This document shows, piece by piece, positions 1-13,023 of a stretch of DNA of 17,590 nucleotides. Made by a program: the position numbers and the translations under genes. The notes under the pieces were generated by a model. The model saw only the letters and a program-made list of their open reading frames with translations, did not search any database and was not told the origin of the DNA. Source of the stretch: Betaproteobacteria bacterium UBA2293 (lineage in GTDB: Bacteria > Pseudomonadota > Gammaproteobacteria > Burkholderiales > Rhodocyclaceae). The first letter of the stretch is position 1. Every line of letters begins with the position of its first letter. The stretch lies in NCBI GenBank assembly GCA_002345845.1, contig DDWF01000316.1:1-17590 (forward strand), read 5' to 3'.

Positions 1-1195
1 TGATGTCGACCTGACCGCCACCGAAATTGGCGGCATAGATGCCCTTCTTGACCGAGCTGATGATTTCCTGCGGATCGTGTTGGCCGGCCAGCATCATGGT
101 GTTGGTCATGCGCGGCAGCGGCAGGTGGGCGAAAGATTCGCGGCGACCGTTGCCGGTCGGGGCGACGCCCATCAGGCGGGCATTCAGGCTGTCCTGCATG
201 TAGCCCTTGAGGATACCGTCCTCGATCAGCACGGTGCGCCGGGTCGGGTTGCCTTCGTCGTCGATGTTCAAGGAACCACGGCGGTCGGCGATGGTGCCGT
301 CGTCGATGACGGTGACGCCCTTGGCGGCAACACGCTGGCCGACGCGGCCGGTGAAGGCCGAACTGCCCTTGCGGTTGAAGTCGCCTTCCAGGCCGTGGCC
401 GACGGCTTCATGCAACAGGATGCCGGGCCAGCCGGAACCGAGGACGACGGTCATCTGGCCGGCCGGCGCGGCGTCAGCATGCAGGTTGGTAACGGCCTGG
501 TGCACCGCTTCGCCGGCGTAGCGCTGGAGCACGTCGTCGCTGAAGTAGGCGAAATCAAAACGGCCGCCACCGCCGGCCGCGCCCTGCTCGCGCTTGCCGT
601 TCTCCTCGACGATGACCGAAATGGAACAGCGCACCAGCGGCCGGATATCGGCGGCCAGGCGGCCATCGGAACCGGCAACGAGGATCACCTCATACTCGCC
701 GGCGAGCGAGGCCATGACCTGGACGACGCGCGGATCGATGGCGCGGGCAAAACCTTCCAGGCGTTCGAGCAGTTTGACCTTGGCCTCCGCCGGCAGCGAG
801 GCGATCGGATCATGCGGCACATACAACTGATGCGCCGCCGCCCCGTGCTTCAGCTTCGGCAACTTGCCGGCCTGGCCGGCGGCGGCAATGGCACGGACGG
901 CGCCGGCCGCGTCGCCCAGCGCCCGGGCGCTGATGTCGTCGGAGTAGGCGAAGGCGGTCTTCTCGCCGGAAATGGCGCGCACGCCGACGCCCTGGTCGAT
1001 ATTGAAGCTGCCCGATTTGACGATGCCCTCGTCGAGACTCCAGGCCTCGGAGCGCGAGTACTGGAAGTAGAGATCGGCGTAATCGACCTGATGGGTCAGG
1101 ATCTGGCCGAAGGTCCGCGTCAGGTCGCCTTCGCCCAGCGCAAACGGGGCGAGAAGGAGGGATTCGGCTTGCGCCAGGGCGCTGTCTGGATTCAT
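1..1195 (-). CDS. tldD: TldD metalloprotease, C-terminus off the left edge
   Basis: The minus strand reads from an ATG at 1195 without a stop to the window edge (398 codons; the family is usually about 480, so roughly the last 80 residues are missing). The product matches TldD, which works with TldE/PmbA as a cytoplasmic zinc metalloprotease that trims unfolded peptides; in E. coli it matures microcin B17 and degrades CcdA. The HExxxH zinc motif is visible as HEAVGH at residues 262-267, followed by [10 protein letters not shown], typical of the family. The further C-terminal zinc ligand would lie outside the window. The start is supported by GGAG 6 nt upstream, which overlaps the end of the preceding hydrolase gene, so the two are probably translationally coupled. 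It is the last visible gene of the yhdP-nit-tldD operon; E. coli also has yhdP next to tldD. Identity is secure. Confidence 0.95.
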   Translation of the reverse strand, partial: MNPDSALAQAESLLLAPFALGEGDLTRTFGQILTHQVDYADLYFQYSRSEAWSLDEGIVKSGSFNIDQGVGVRAISGEKTAFAYSDDISARALGDAAGAVRAIAAAGQAGKLPKLKHGAAAHQLYVPHDPIASLPAEAKVKLLERLEGFARAIDPRVVQVMASLAGEYEVILVAGSDGRLAADIRPLVRCSISVIVEENGKREQGAAGGGGRFDFAYFSDDVLQRYAGEAVHQAVTNLHADAAPAGQMTVVLGSGWPGILLHEAVGHGLEGDFNRKGSSAFTGRVGQRVAAKGVTVIDDGTIADRRGSLNIDDEGNPTRRTVLIEDGILKGYMQDSLNARLMGVAPTGNGRRESFAHLPLPRMTNTMMLAGQHDPQEIISSVKKGIYAANFGGGQVDI

Positions 1196-1205
1196 TGAAA
1201 CTCCA

Positions 1206-2015
1206 TCAAAGTTTTCGGTGAGCGAGCGCCGGCAGGCTCTCGCGGATTTCGGCGATGCGGGCATGGTCGAGGTCAGCAATGACGACACCCGGCCCTTTCA
1301 GTTTGCGGTCGAGGATTTCGCCCCAGGGATCGATGATCATGCTGTTGCCGTGCGTCATCCGGCCACTTTCATGGCGGCCTCCCTGTCCGACCGCCAGCAG
1401 ATAGCATTGGTTCTCGATGGCGCGGGCGCGCAGCAGGATTTCCCAGTGGGCGCGGCCGGTGGTATCGGTGAAGGCGGCCGGCACCAGGATCAGGTCCGCC
1501 GGTGCCAGGGCCCGGTAGAGTTCCGGGAAACGCAGGTCGTAGCAGATCGACAGGGCGATGCGGCCGAAGGGTGTATCGATGGCGACGGGCCGGTCGCCAG
1601 CCTCGATGAAGGCGGCTTCGTCATACTTTTCCTCGCCCTTGTGGAAGCCGAACAAGTGGATCTTGTCGTAGCGCTGGACACAGACGCCCTGCGCATCGTA
1701 GACCAGCGTCGCATTGCGCATCTTTTCCGGCACCGAGGCGGTCAACGGCAGCGAGCCGGCGACGATCCAGATGCCGTGATGGACGGCGGTTTCCGCCAGC
1801 CAGTCCTGAATCGGCCCATGGCCGAAATCCTCGCGAGCACGGACGCGATCGGCATCGATGGCGCCGATCACCGGAAAATATTCTGGCAGCACGACCAGTT
1901 GGGCGCCCTGGGCCACGGCTTCGAGAACGAGATGGGCGGCGACCTTCAGGTTGTCGCCGACGCGCGGTCCGGAGACCATCTGCAGGGCGGCGATGCGGCA
2001 ATTCTGCTTGTTCAC
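1206..2015 (-). CDS. Carbon-nitrogen hydrolase of the Nit/deaminated glutathione amidase type
   Basis: A 269-residue nitrilase-superfamily amidase. The Glu-Lys-Cys triad is readable: E45 in VVLPEYFP, K118 in RYDKIHLF and C158 in [13 protein letters not shown]. The last motif and the length fit the Nit1/NitA branch, whose known members hydrolyse deaminated glutathione, a side product of transaminases, to 2-oxoglutarate and Cys-Gly. That substrate is a family inference; omega-amidase or another C-N hydrolase activity is possible. The start codon is GTG (2015-2013); it overlaps the yhdP stop in a GTGA arrangement, and AAGGAG lies about 7 nt upstream inside the end of yhdP, indicating translational coupling. 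tldD begins 10 nt after its stop. No signal peptide is seen, so the product is probably cytoplasmic. Confidence 0.9.
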   Translation of the reverse strand: MNKQNCRIAALQMVSGPRVGDNLKVAAHLVLEAVAQGAQLVVLPEYFPVIGAIDADRVRAREDFGHGPIQDWLAETAVHHGIWIVAGSLPLTASVPEKMRNATLVYDAQGVCVQRYDKIHLFGFHKGEEKYDEAAFIEAGDRPVAIDTPFGRIALSICYDLRFPELYRALAPADLILVPAAFTDTTGRAHWEILLRARAIENQCYLLAVGQGGRHESGRMTHGNSMIIDPWGEILDRKLKGPGVVIADLDHARIAEIRESLPALAHRKL

Positions 2016-5000
2016 TGTTTTGCTCCTTGGGGAGACTCCGGTAGCGGCTCCTCGCTCTGCCCCGCCTTGTCAACCAGCGGGTCGCTCCACGTCCCGGTCA
2101 CATGATAGCGGTAGCTGAACAGCCGGTTCAGCGGTTTCTGCAGCACCGTGTTGGCGACCAGGGCGGCGGCACCGGCGACCGGATTGACCAGCGCTGCAGC
2201 ACCGACGGCAGCCAGACCGCCGACTTCCGGACGAACGACGACGCGCAGATCCTGGGTTTCATGGCGCAGGTCGGTGACGCCCTCGATCTCGATCTGCGCC
2301 GCCGGCCCGAAGATGCGCAGCGGTCCGACGGTGCGCATGATGCCCTGATCGACGGCGAGCTTGCTTTCGATACTGTCAAAGGCCAGTCCGTCGCTGAAGA
2401 TGTCGCGGAAATCGAGGGTCAGGCGGCGCGGCAGTGACTGCAGCGAAATCAGGCCGAGCAGCTTGCCAACCCCGGGTTCGAGCTTGTTGAACTGCCCTTT
2501 TTCGGCGGCAACCGTCATCTGGCCGCTCAATGACGGGTAGTGGATGGCGGTCAGCGGCCCGTTCCAGCGCAGCGAGCCGGCCAGCTTCGCCGTGCCGCGG
2601 CGGACGGCGTCGACATAACCGAGACGGCCGAGCAGCTTGCCGGCATCGGGAGTGCTCAGATCAAATGTGAGATCGGTCTGGTGCTGCCCGCTGTTGCGCC
2701 ATACCGCCTGGCCGTTGAGGGCGCCATCAGGATTCTGCAGGTGGAGGCGATCCAGACGCCAGGCGCCGCCGGTGTTTTGCGCCTTGACTTCGAGCTTGCC
2801 CAGTTGCTTGTCGCCGATACGGAAATCGTCGACCTGCAGGTTCATGCCGGGCAGGGAATCGATCAGACTGTCGTTGCCGGGCGGAGAGTCTGCCGCCGCC
2901 GGGCGGATGGCCAGCCGGCGGAAACGGCCTTCGAGTCGGCCTTCGCCGGCACTCAACCAGAGCAGGTCACCACTCGCTTCGTCGGTTTCGAGAGCGATAC
3001 GCCAGCCACCGGAATGCGGCCGGAGCGCCAGATCGACCTGCTGGTAACTGCGGCCCAGCAGGTTCAGTTGCGGCGTATCGAGCTTGACCAAGGCAATGTC
3101 CAGCCCGGCCTCGCCGGGGCTGCCGGCGGCCGGCGCGGCGCTTGGCAGGAAGGGCCGCCAGGCATCGGCATCGAGCTGTGGCGTGGCGACGCGGATGGCC
3201 AGTCCCTTTTCCGGCAGTCTTGCCTCGGCCGAGCCGACCGCCAGAACACCGCTCTCCCATGCCTCCTGACGCCGGATGACGGTGCCGCGGCCGACGTCGC
3301 CGAGGGTGATGCGGTACTGCTCGCGCTCGCCCTCGAGCGCCGTCCGCTCAACACGCAGGGGCAAGGGGTCGCCGGCACTTTTGGTCAACGGCGCCGGCAG
3401 CGGCGAGACGACGCCGATCAGGTCGGAGGTGATGACGACCTCGGCCTGGCGCTTGCGGATGCCGATCTCGGCCCGCCAGCCGGCGCTACCGCTCAGGTGA
3501 TTGACCAGCGGCCAGCCAAAGTGACTGCTCACTTCCTCTATGGCTGCCGAACCGGTGGCCAGCACATCCACCTTGTCAGCAGCATTGCGCACCTGCACCT
3601 TGAGCGGACCGCCGAAGACGCGGCCGGCGATATCCCGGGCGGTGATCGAGGATTCGCTGAGGTTTAACTCGCCATTGACCTGCTTCACCGGCGGCAGGCC
3701 GGGGAGCAGTTCGAGTTCGTTGTTATCGAAGCGGTACTGGCCGCGCATCCGGGTTTCCAGGGCGCGACGCAGCGGAATGTCGAGTTCCAGATCGAGGCGG
3801 CCGTTGCCTTTGGCCTTCATGCCATCGGTGAAGCGATCGATGCTCTCGGCCACCGGGCTCTGGTCGATGAAGCGCAGGAACTCGCCGGTCGGACCGGCGG
3901 CAACGCCACGCACCAGCAGCATTTCCTCGAGCGACTCGAAATCGGGAATTTCGGCGGTTACCGCCGATAGTTGCGCACCCAGGATGCTGCCCTTGCTGGC
4001 GCTGACCTTCATGCCGACACCGAAGCGCATTTCGCCATCGATGCCCTCGATGGCCGGCCAGCCGTCGGCATAATCGATGCGGGCGCCAGCGGCTTTGGCG
4101 GTCACCAGAAACTGCCCGCCCTGGTCGTCGCGGAAGGGGAAATTGCGCAGGTCGCCCTTGAGGATCAGCTTGCCGTCGTACCCCCTGCCGCCGACGATAC
4201 CGCGGCGCAGCCAGGCGCGGGCGTCGGCATTGACGGCGTGTGGCATGTAGCGCCAGACGGCGCGGCCGTCGGCGCGGTCGATGCTCGCCTGGAGGTCGAT
4301 TTCGCCCGGACCGTCGCCGGTGAACCGGTACTGCCCCTGGGCCGCGCCACTGGCATCGGGACCGGCAAAGGCCAGCCGGGCGAGACGAACGTCGACGACC
4401 TGATCCTTCACCGTCCAGTGGGTATTGAGCTTGAGCGAATCGAAGGCAATGTTCGGTTCAGGAAATACCGCTGGCAGCGACAGCGAGGAGGCGTCGGCAT
4501 CGATGATCAGGTCACCGCCCTTTTCGCTCAGCTCGACCCGACCGGCCAAGCCCTGACCGCCGGGAAAATAGCCCCCGGGCAGCATGCCGAGGCCGGCGAA
4601 TCCGGCGCGCAGCGAATAGCGCCGCAGGTTCTCGCCTTCCATGCCCCAACTGGCGCGCAGTTCGGAAATTCGCCCCTGCGGCTGATGCTGGCGCAGCAGT
4701 TCGCGGCTGCGGGCGTCGAGCGGCAGATGAGCGGCCAGCGCCGCCAGCGTACCCAGATTGAGAAAGCTGGCGCTGGCATTGCCGTTGATCAGCGAACTTT
4801 CCGGTTCGTGGCGCAGCTCGACGAGGAAATCGGTCGGCGTGACGCGCACCCCCTGGCGCGTCAGCAACTCGACCTTGCGCCCGCGCACCGACCATTCGCC
4901 GGTCTTGTAGCGCCCTTCCAGGCGCCCGCGCAGGCTGGCCAGATCGAGCTCGGGGAGCTGGCGCCCGAGACGCAGGCGGACTTCTTCCAGGGCCAGGTCG

Positions 5001-5908
5001 GCGGTCAAGGCGCCACCGCCATCCTCCAGATCGCCCCAGACGCGCAGGGCGCCACGGCCCTGCGGCAGATCGATGGGGTAATCGACCCACGCCCGCCAGC
5101 CGGCGAGATCGGCATAGTCGAGCTGGACGAAGACCTTGCCGGCGAGCGTCGCCAGCGGCTCACCAAGATCGCCGACGATTTCGCCACGGATGTCGAGACG
5201 GTCGGCCAAGGCCGCCGGCGGTGCCGCCGAGAGGCCGAAGCGGTGCGCGCGGCCGCGGTTGTCGAGGGCCAGCTGCAGGTCTTCGAGGAGCAGCGGCGGC
5301 GCCCCGCGCAAACGATCTTCCCAGACGATGGTGGCATCACGGATGCGAATGCGCTTCTGCGCCAGCACCCATTCGCCAAAAGCCGGATCACTGTCGCCTT
5401 CGGTGGCGATGCCGGCGACGGTGATCCGCCCGTCCGTATCGCGGCGGACGTTGAGCACCGGGCGGTCGAAGGCCAGCAACGCCAGCGTCGGCTGCAGACG
5501 CCACAGCGTCTGCCAGGAAAGCACGCTCTCCACCCGCGTCAGCGTGAAGGCCGGTTGGCCAGCGGCATCGAGCACGCGCACATCGTCGAGTATCAGGTCG
5601 GGGTTAAGGCCCCGCCAGCGCGCCTCGAGGCTGCCGATGCTGACTTCCTGGCCGACAGCGCGGCTGGCCGCGCGCTCGATATCGGCCTTGTAATCGCCGA
5701 CCCGCGGCAGGATGCCGTAACGCAGGACGAGCAGCAGCAGGACGAACAGCAGCCAGGCGGCGAAGCTGCCCCAGGCGAGCAGGCGCAGGCCGCGGCCCAC
5801 TGCCGGCCGGGCAAGCAGGCGCCACAACCAGTGCAGGCGCCGGTAGAGGGCGAGGCGGATTACTGCGGAATCGGAAGCGCCGGCGTGGCTCCGGTGCTCA
5901 GTCACCAA
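2012..5908 (-). CDS. yhdP: YhdP family AsmA-like envelope protein
   Basis: A very large protein (1298 residues; E. coli YhdP is about 1270) with one N-terminal membrane helix around residues 42-66, rich in L, V and W, followed by a long periplasmic part of repeating beta-rich AsmA-like sequence. The C-terminal block with NPVAGAAALVANTVLQKPLN and then a FSYRYHVTGTWSDP segment is typical of YhdP. YhdP, TamB and YdbH are redundant inner-membrane proteins that carry phospholipids across the periplasm to the outer membrane. The frame opens with TTG at 5908 followed directly by GTG at 5905. There is no nearby in-frame ATG and only a weak GGGGCG upstream, so the GTG is about equally likely. Its stop overlaps the start of the Nit hydrolase. 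It is divergent from glnE across a short promoter region. Family identity is strong; the exact start is uncertain. Confidence 0.93.
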   Translation of the reverse strand: MVTEHRSHAGASDSAVIRLALYRRLHWLWRLLARPAVGRGLRLLAWGSFAAWLLFVLLLLVLRYGILPRVGDYKADIERAASRAVGQEVSIGSLEARWRGLNPDLILDDVRVLDAAGQPAFTLTRVESVLSWQTLWRLQPTLALLAFDRPVLNVRRDTDGRITVAGIATEGDSDPAFGEWVLAQKRIRIRDATIVWEDRLRGAPPLLLEDLQLALDNRGRAHRFGLSAAPPAALADRLDIRGEIVGDLGEPLATLAGKVFVQLDYADLAGWRAWVDYPIDLPQGRGALRVWGDLEDGGGALTADLALEEVRLRLGRQLPELDLASLRGRLEGRYKTGEWSVRGRKVELLTRQGVRVTPTDFLVELRHEPESSLINGNASASFLNLGTLAALAAHLPLDARSRELLRQHQPQGRISELRASWGMEGENLRRYSLRAGFAGLGMLPGGYFPGGQGLAGRVELSEKGGDLIIDADASSLSLPAVFPEPNIAFDSLKLNTHWTVKDQVVDVRLARLAFAGPDASGAAQGQYRFTGDGPGEIDLQASIDRADGRAVWRYMPHAVNADARAWLRRGIVGGRGYDGKLILKGDLRNFPFRDDQGGQFLVTAKAAGARIDYADGWPAIEGIDGEMRFGVGMKVSASKGSILGAQLSAVTAEIPDFESLEEMLLVRGVAAGPTGEFLRFIDQSPVAESIDRFTDGMKAKGNGRLDLELDIPLRRALETRMRGQYRFDNNELELLPGLPPVKQVNGELNLSESSITARDIAGRVFGGPLKVQVRNAADKVDVLATGSAAIEEVSSHFGWPLVNHLSGSAGWRAEIGIRKRQAEVVITSDLIGVVSPLPAPLTKSAGDPLPLRVERTALEGEREQYRITLGDVGRGTVIRRQEAWESGVLAVGSAEARLPEKGLAIRVATPQLDADAWRPFLPSAAPAAGSPGEAGLDIALVKLDTPQLNLLGRSYQQVDLALRPHSGGWRIALETDEASGDLLWLSAGEGRLEGRFRRLAIRPAAADSPPGNDSLIDSLPGMNLQVDDFRIGDKQLGKLEVKAQNTGGAWRLDRLHLQNPDGALNGQAVWRNSGQHQTDLTFDLSTPDAGKLLGRLGYVDAVRRGTAKLAGSLRWNGPLTAIHYPSLSGQMTVAAEKGQFNKLEPGVGKLLGLISLQSLPRRLTLDFRDIFSDGLAFDSIESKLAVDQGIMRTVGPLRIFGPAAQIEIEGVTDLRHETQDLRVVVRPEVGGLAAVGAAALVNPVAGAAALVANTVLQKPLNRLFSYRYHVTGTWSDPLVDKAGQSEEPLPESPQGAKQ

Positions 5909-5918
5909 GCGCCCCGCT

Positions 5919-5948
5919 TTGCCAGAAGGCTGAATAGATCACTACAAT
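5919..5948 (+). promoter_or_regulatory. Candidate sigma-70 promoter of glnE
   Basis: TTGCCA (5919-5924) and TACAAT (5943-5948) are separated by 18 nt. Each differs from the sigma-70 consensus at one position. The -10 box is 58 nt upstream of the glnE ATG. The site lies in the yhdP/glnE gap just outside the yhdP start, so the two divergent promoters must nearly overlap. Between it and glnE is a small stem (AAAAGG / CCTTTT, roughly 5961-5980). Confidence 0.5.
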
Positions 5949-6006
5949 CGTCGTTCAACAAAAAGGCAATTCTACCTTTTCGCCCCCCTGGCCGAGCGAG
6001 CTAACC

Positions 6007-8727
6007 ATGACCCCCCTCCCCGATCCCCGCTGGCAGCGTGCTCTCGATCACAGCCGCTATCTGAGCAATCTGCTGCATTCGCGCCCGGCGCTGGTTGACC
6101 AACTGGCCGCCTGCTGGTTGCGGCCGCTCGGCGAAGATCAGCTGCTGGAGCCGCTGCACGTCGATTTCGCCGACGACGAGGCGGTGAAATCCGCCCTGCG
6201 CTGCCTGCGCCAACGCGCCATGGCCCAGATCACGCTGCGCGACCTGATCGGCCTGGCGCCGCTCGAAGAAGTGGTCGAGAGCATGACCATGCTCGCCGAT
6301 GTCACCACCAATTTCGCCCTCGACCACTATCACCGCCAGCTTGCCGCCACCTACGGCGAACCGCTCGACCGCGCCGGCCGGCCGCAGCGCCTGCTGATCA
6401 TCGGCATGGGCAAGCTCGGCGGACGCGAGCTGAACGTCTCCTCGGACGTCGATTACATCTTCGTCTATCCGGAAGAAGGCGAGACGGCCGGGCCGAAGTC
6501 GATCGACAACTACGATTTCTTCACCCGCCTCGGCAAGCGCGTGATCCAGGCGCTCGGCGACCTGACCGCCGATGGCCAGGTGTTCCGCGTGGACATGCGC
6601 CTGCGCCCGAACGGCGACTCCGGGCCGCTGGTCTGCTCGCTCGACGCGCTGGAAAACTACTTCATCACCCAGGGCCGCGAATGGGAGCGCTACGCCTGGA
6701 TCAAGGCGCGCGTCATGAATGCCGGCGCCAACGCCGACGGCCAAGCTATCGGCGAGTGGATGGAGGCGCTGCGCAAGATTTCCCGGCCCTTCGTCTTCCG
6801 CAAGTATCTCGACTTCGGCGCCATCAATGCCATGCGCGACCTGCACGCGCAGATCCGCCGCGAAGTCGCGCGCAAGGAAATGGTCGGTCACGTCAAGCTC
6901 GGCCCCGGCGGCATCCGCGAGATCGAGTTCATCGCTCAGGTGTTCCAGTTGATCCGCGGCGGCCGCGATCCGGCGCTGCAGATCCGGCCGACGCTGTCGG
7001 TGCTCAAGCTGCTGGTCGAGCGCAAACTGCTGCCGGCCGACAGCGAAGCCGAACTGCGCGCGGCCTACGTTTTCCTGCGCCGACTGGAGCACCGCCTGCA
7101 ATACGTCGACGACAAGCAGACCCACATGCTGCCGGAAGACCCTGCGGCTCAGGCCGTCATCGCCCAGAGCATGGATTTCCCCGACTGGCCGGCGATGATG
7201 GCCGTGCTCGATGGGCATCGGCAAAAGGTCAGCCGCCATTTCGAGGAAGTCTTTTCCGACCCCGAGGCCGGCGAGCATCCGCTGACCGGCTTGTGGCTCG
7301 GCCAACTGGACGAGGAAACAGCCATCGAGGCCTTCGGCAATCTCGGTTTCCGCCACCCGCGGGACGCCATCGCCCGCCTGGCCGAGTTGCGTGCCGCCAA
7401 TCGTTACCTGCAACTGCCGAGCCAGAACCGGCTGCGCTTCGACGCCGTGGCGCCGCGCCTGATCGAGGCCGCCGGGGCCACCGGCAATCCGGACGTGACC
7501 CTGGTGCGCGGCCTCAACTTCCTCGAGAACATCGCCCGCCGCGGCGCCTACCTGGCTCTGCTGCAGCAGTACCCGATGGCCCTGCGCCGGGTCGCCGACA
7601 TGATGTGCGCCTCCAACTGGGCCGCCGATTACCTCAACCGCCACCCGCTGCTTCTCGACGAGCTGCTCGATCCGCGCCTCTACGAAATCGCCACCAACTG
7701 GGCCGGTTTCCGCGACAACCTGCGGCGCAATCTGGCCGACCACGCCGGCGACACCGAACGCGAGATGGACATCCTGCGCGAGGTACACCACGGCCAGGTG
7801 TTCCGCCTGCTGGCCCAGGATCTGGCCGGTCTGCAGACGATCGAGCGACTGTCCGACCATCTGACCGAACTGGCCGACACCATCGTCCAGGAAACGCTGC
7901 CGCTGGTCTGGAGCAAGATCAAGAACCGCCACTGCCCGACGCCGAAATTCGCCGTCATCGGCTACGGCAAGATGGGGGGCAAGGAACTCGGCTACGCCTC
8001 CGATCTCGATCTCGTCTATCTCTACGACGATGACGACCAGGACGCCCCGGAAAACTACACCCGCCTCGGCCAGCGCCTGAACACCTGGCTGTCCAGCCAG
8101 ACCTCGGCCGGCATCCTGTTCGAGACCGACCTGCGTCTGCGCCCGAATGGCGACTCAGGCCTGCTCGCCGTCTCCGTCGAATCCTTCCGCGACTACCAGC
8201 TGACCAAGGCCTGGGTCTGGGAACACCAGGCGCTGACCCGCGCCCGTTTCTGCGCCGGCGACCCGGCGGTCGGCGCCCGCTTCGAGGAAATCCGCATCGA
8301 GATCCTTTGCCAGCAGCGCGACCTCGCCAAACTGCGCGAGGAAGTCGTCGCCATGCGCCAGAAAATGATCGATGCCCACGCCTCGAAGAGCGAAACCGAG
8401 TTCGGCCTCAAGCACGATCCCGGTGGCATCGTCGATGTCGAGTTCATCGTCCAGTACCTGGTGCTCGGCCACGCCCACCGCTACCCCGAACTCACCGGCA
8501 ACCTCGGCAACATCGCGCTGTTGCGCATTGCCGGCGACCTCGGGCTGATCGACCGCCAGCAGGCGGAGGCGGCCGGCAACGCCTACCGCGAATACCGCCG
8601 CCTGCAGCACGCCAAGCGGCTGACGGCGACGCCCAAGGCACACATTCCCCGGGAACAGGTGGAGCGCCACATCGCCGTCGTCAAGGCTCTGTGGGGCACG
8701 GTCTTCGGACCGCGCCAGGACGCCTGA
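6007..8727 (+). CDS. glnE: Bifunctional glutamine synthetase adenylyltransferase/adenylyl-removing enzyme
   Basis: A 906-residue protein (E. coli GlnE 946) with the two-domain layout of the family. The N-terminal nucleotidyltransferase half (adenylyl-removing) has GMGKLGGRELNVSSDVD, with the metal-binding aspartates at 147 and 149. The C-terminal half (adenylyl-transferring) has GYGKMGGKELGYASDLD, with aspartates at 666 and 668. Both halves also carry the later RLRPNGDSG motif. The enzyme attaches AMP to, and removes it from, the conserved tyrosine of glutamine synthetase, under control of PII and glutamine. Both active sites appear intact, so both activities are expected. The ATG at 6007 has only a poor Shine-Dalgarno, but it begins a normal-length N-terminus (DPRWQRALDHSRYLSNLL). 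The gene is monocistronic as far as visible, convergent with the histidine kinase gene 13 nt downstream. Confidence 0.96.
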   Translation: MTPLPDPRWQRALDHSRYLSNLLHSRPALVDQLAACWLRPLGEDQLLEPLHVDFADDEAVKSALRCLRQRAMAQITLRDLIGLAPLEEVVESMTMLADVTTNFALDHYHRQLAATYGEPLDRAGRPQRLLIIGMGKLGGRELNVSSDVDYIFVYPEEGETAGPKSIDNYDFFTRLGKRVIQALGDLTADGQVFRVDMRLRPNGDSGPLVCSLDALENYFITQGREWERYAWIKARVMNAGANADGQAIGEWMEALRKISRPFVFRKYLDFGAINAMRDLHAQIRREVARKEMVGHVKLGPGGIREIEFIAQVFQLIRGGRDPALQIRPTLSVLKLLVERKLLPADSEAELRAAYVFLRRLEHRLQYVDDKQTHMLPEDPAAQAVIAQSMDFPDWPAMMAVLDGHRQKVSRHFEEVFSDPEAGEHPLTGLWLGQLDEETAIEAFGNLGFRHPRDAIARLAELRAANRYLQLPSQNRLRFDAVAPRLIEAAGATGNPDVTLVRGLNFLENIARRGAYLALLQQYPMALRRVADMMCASNWAADYLNRHPLLLDELLDPRLYEIATNWAGFRDNLRRNLADHAGDTEREMDILREVHHGQVFRLLAQDLAGLQTIERLSDHLTELADTIVQETLPLVWSKIKNRHCPTPKFAVIGYGKMGGKELGYASDLDLVYLYDDDDQDAPENYTRLGQRLNTWLSSQTSAGILFETDLRLRPNGDSGLLAVSVESFRDYQLTKAWVWEHQALTRARFCAGDPAVGARFEEIRIEILCQQRDLAKLREEVVAMRQKMIDAHASKSETEFGLKHDPGGIVDVEFIVQYLVLGHAHRYPELTGNLGNIALLRIAGDLGLIDRQQAEAAGNAYREYRRLQHAKRLTATPKAHIPREQVERHIAVVKALWGTVFGPRQDA

Positions 8728-8740
8728 GCCGCTGCCCGGA

Positions 8741-12586
<3,846 letters not shown>

Positions 12587-12592
12587 GGACGA

Positions 12593-12599
12593 CTCTTCC
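12593..12599 (-). promoter_or_regulatory. Ribosome binding site that sets the kinase start
   Basis: GGAAGAG on the minus strand lies 6 nt before ATG 12586. The upstream in-frame GTG at 12622 is preceded by an AT-rich stretch with no purine-rich anti-16S match, which favours the shorter protein. Confidence 0.5.
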
Positions 12600-12663
12600 G
12601 CAACGCTTTGTGGTTGAGGCACATATCTTTATAAATAGGGCCGGAGAACGAAAGCATGGGAAT

Positions 12664-12692
12664 ATATTAGCTGTTTTTTCCTTGCTTGTGAA
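12664..12692 (-). promoter_or_regulatory. Candidate promoter of the hybrid kinase gene
   Basis: On the minus strand TTCACA (12692-12687) is followed after 17 nt by TAATAT (12669-12664). The -35 box matches consensus at 5 of 6 positions and the -10 box at 4 of 6. A transcript would start near 12657 and have a leader of about 70 nt before ATG 12586. The region is AT-rich, so chance matches are likely. Confidence 0.35.
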
Positions 12693-12902
12693 CCGAATAT
12701 TAAGAATGGATCTCATAGACAAAAATCGATGATTGACGGGAAGGTAACTGCTAATCCTATCGCAGGAGAGGGGTGAAAACGGGTCCAGGGATTGCTGCTT
12801 GAGAATCCGCCCTCCCCTGTTACCTGTTCAAGCTCCCCCGATTGATTTTTATTTCAGATCGCTTTTCTCTCCCTCCACAACAATCCCCCACACAATCCAT
12901 CC

Positions 12903-12931
12903 AACTGTTGTTCCATATATTGCCAACAGTT
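12903..12931. promoter_or_regulatory. Perfect 8-bp dyad, possible operator
   Basis: AACTGTTG (12903-12910) and CAACAGTT (12924-12931) are perfect inverted copies separated by 13 nt, giving a centre-to-centre spacing of 21 nt, about two helical turns. It lies about 93 bp upstream of the ATG at 13024. The spacing suits a dimeric regulator binding one DNA face better than it suits a terminator, since no T tract follows. The regulator is unknown. Confidence 0.45.
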
Positions 12932-13023
12932 TAGGAGATGCTTAAACATTTTCTAACGAACACTTTCCGATGATCAGATCCACTGATTATTGAGAAACCA
13001 GCGTTCGAGAGGAGATCACACCT

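Larger units (their letters stand above)
12587..13023. other. Intergenic region between the kinase and the secreted small-protein gene
   Basis: About 440 bp between divergent genes without a supportable coding sequence. The kinase-side part holds a candidate minus-strand promoter. The middle (about 12742-12829) contains an outer AGGTAAC / GTTACCT pair enclosing a purine-rich and a pyrimidine-rich stretch; it matches no riboswitch consensus I know. A clear dyad lies at 12903-12931. GAGGAG at about 13009-13014 is the ribosome binding site for the plus-strand gene at 13024. GC content drops sharply compared with the glnE side. Confidence 0.6.

Noticed and set aside
77..1198. Long plus-strand open frame of 373 codons at the left end
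   Set aside because: It is antisense to tldD, whose minus-strand translation contains the HEAVGH metalloprotease motif; the plus frame has low-complexity G/A/D/V-rich sequence typical of GC-rich shadow frames.
3971..6004. Plus-strand open frame of 677 codons
   Set aside because: It is antisense to yhdP and ends just before glnE; its composition (A, G, D, Q rich, no recognisable domain) is that of a shadow frame.
6001..7932. Minus-strand open frame of 643 codons
   Set aside because: It is antisense to glnE, which has clear catalytic motifs; this frame has no domain and simply mirrors the GC-rich codons.
12742..12829. Possible riboswitch or large structured RNA
   Set aside because: An AGGTAAC/GTTACCT pair encloses about 75 nt, but the inner helices are weak and no thiamine, cobalamin, c-di-GMP or other riboswitch core I know is present.
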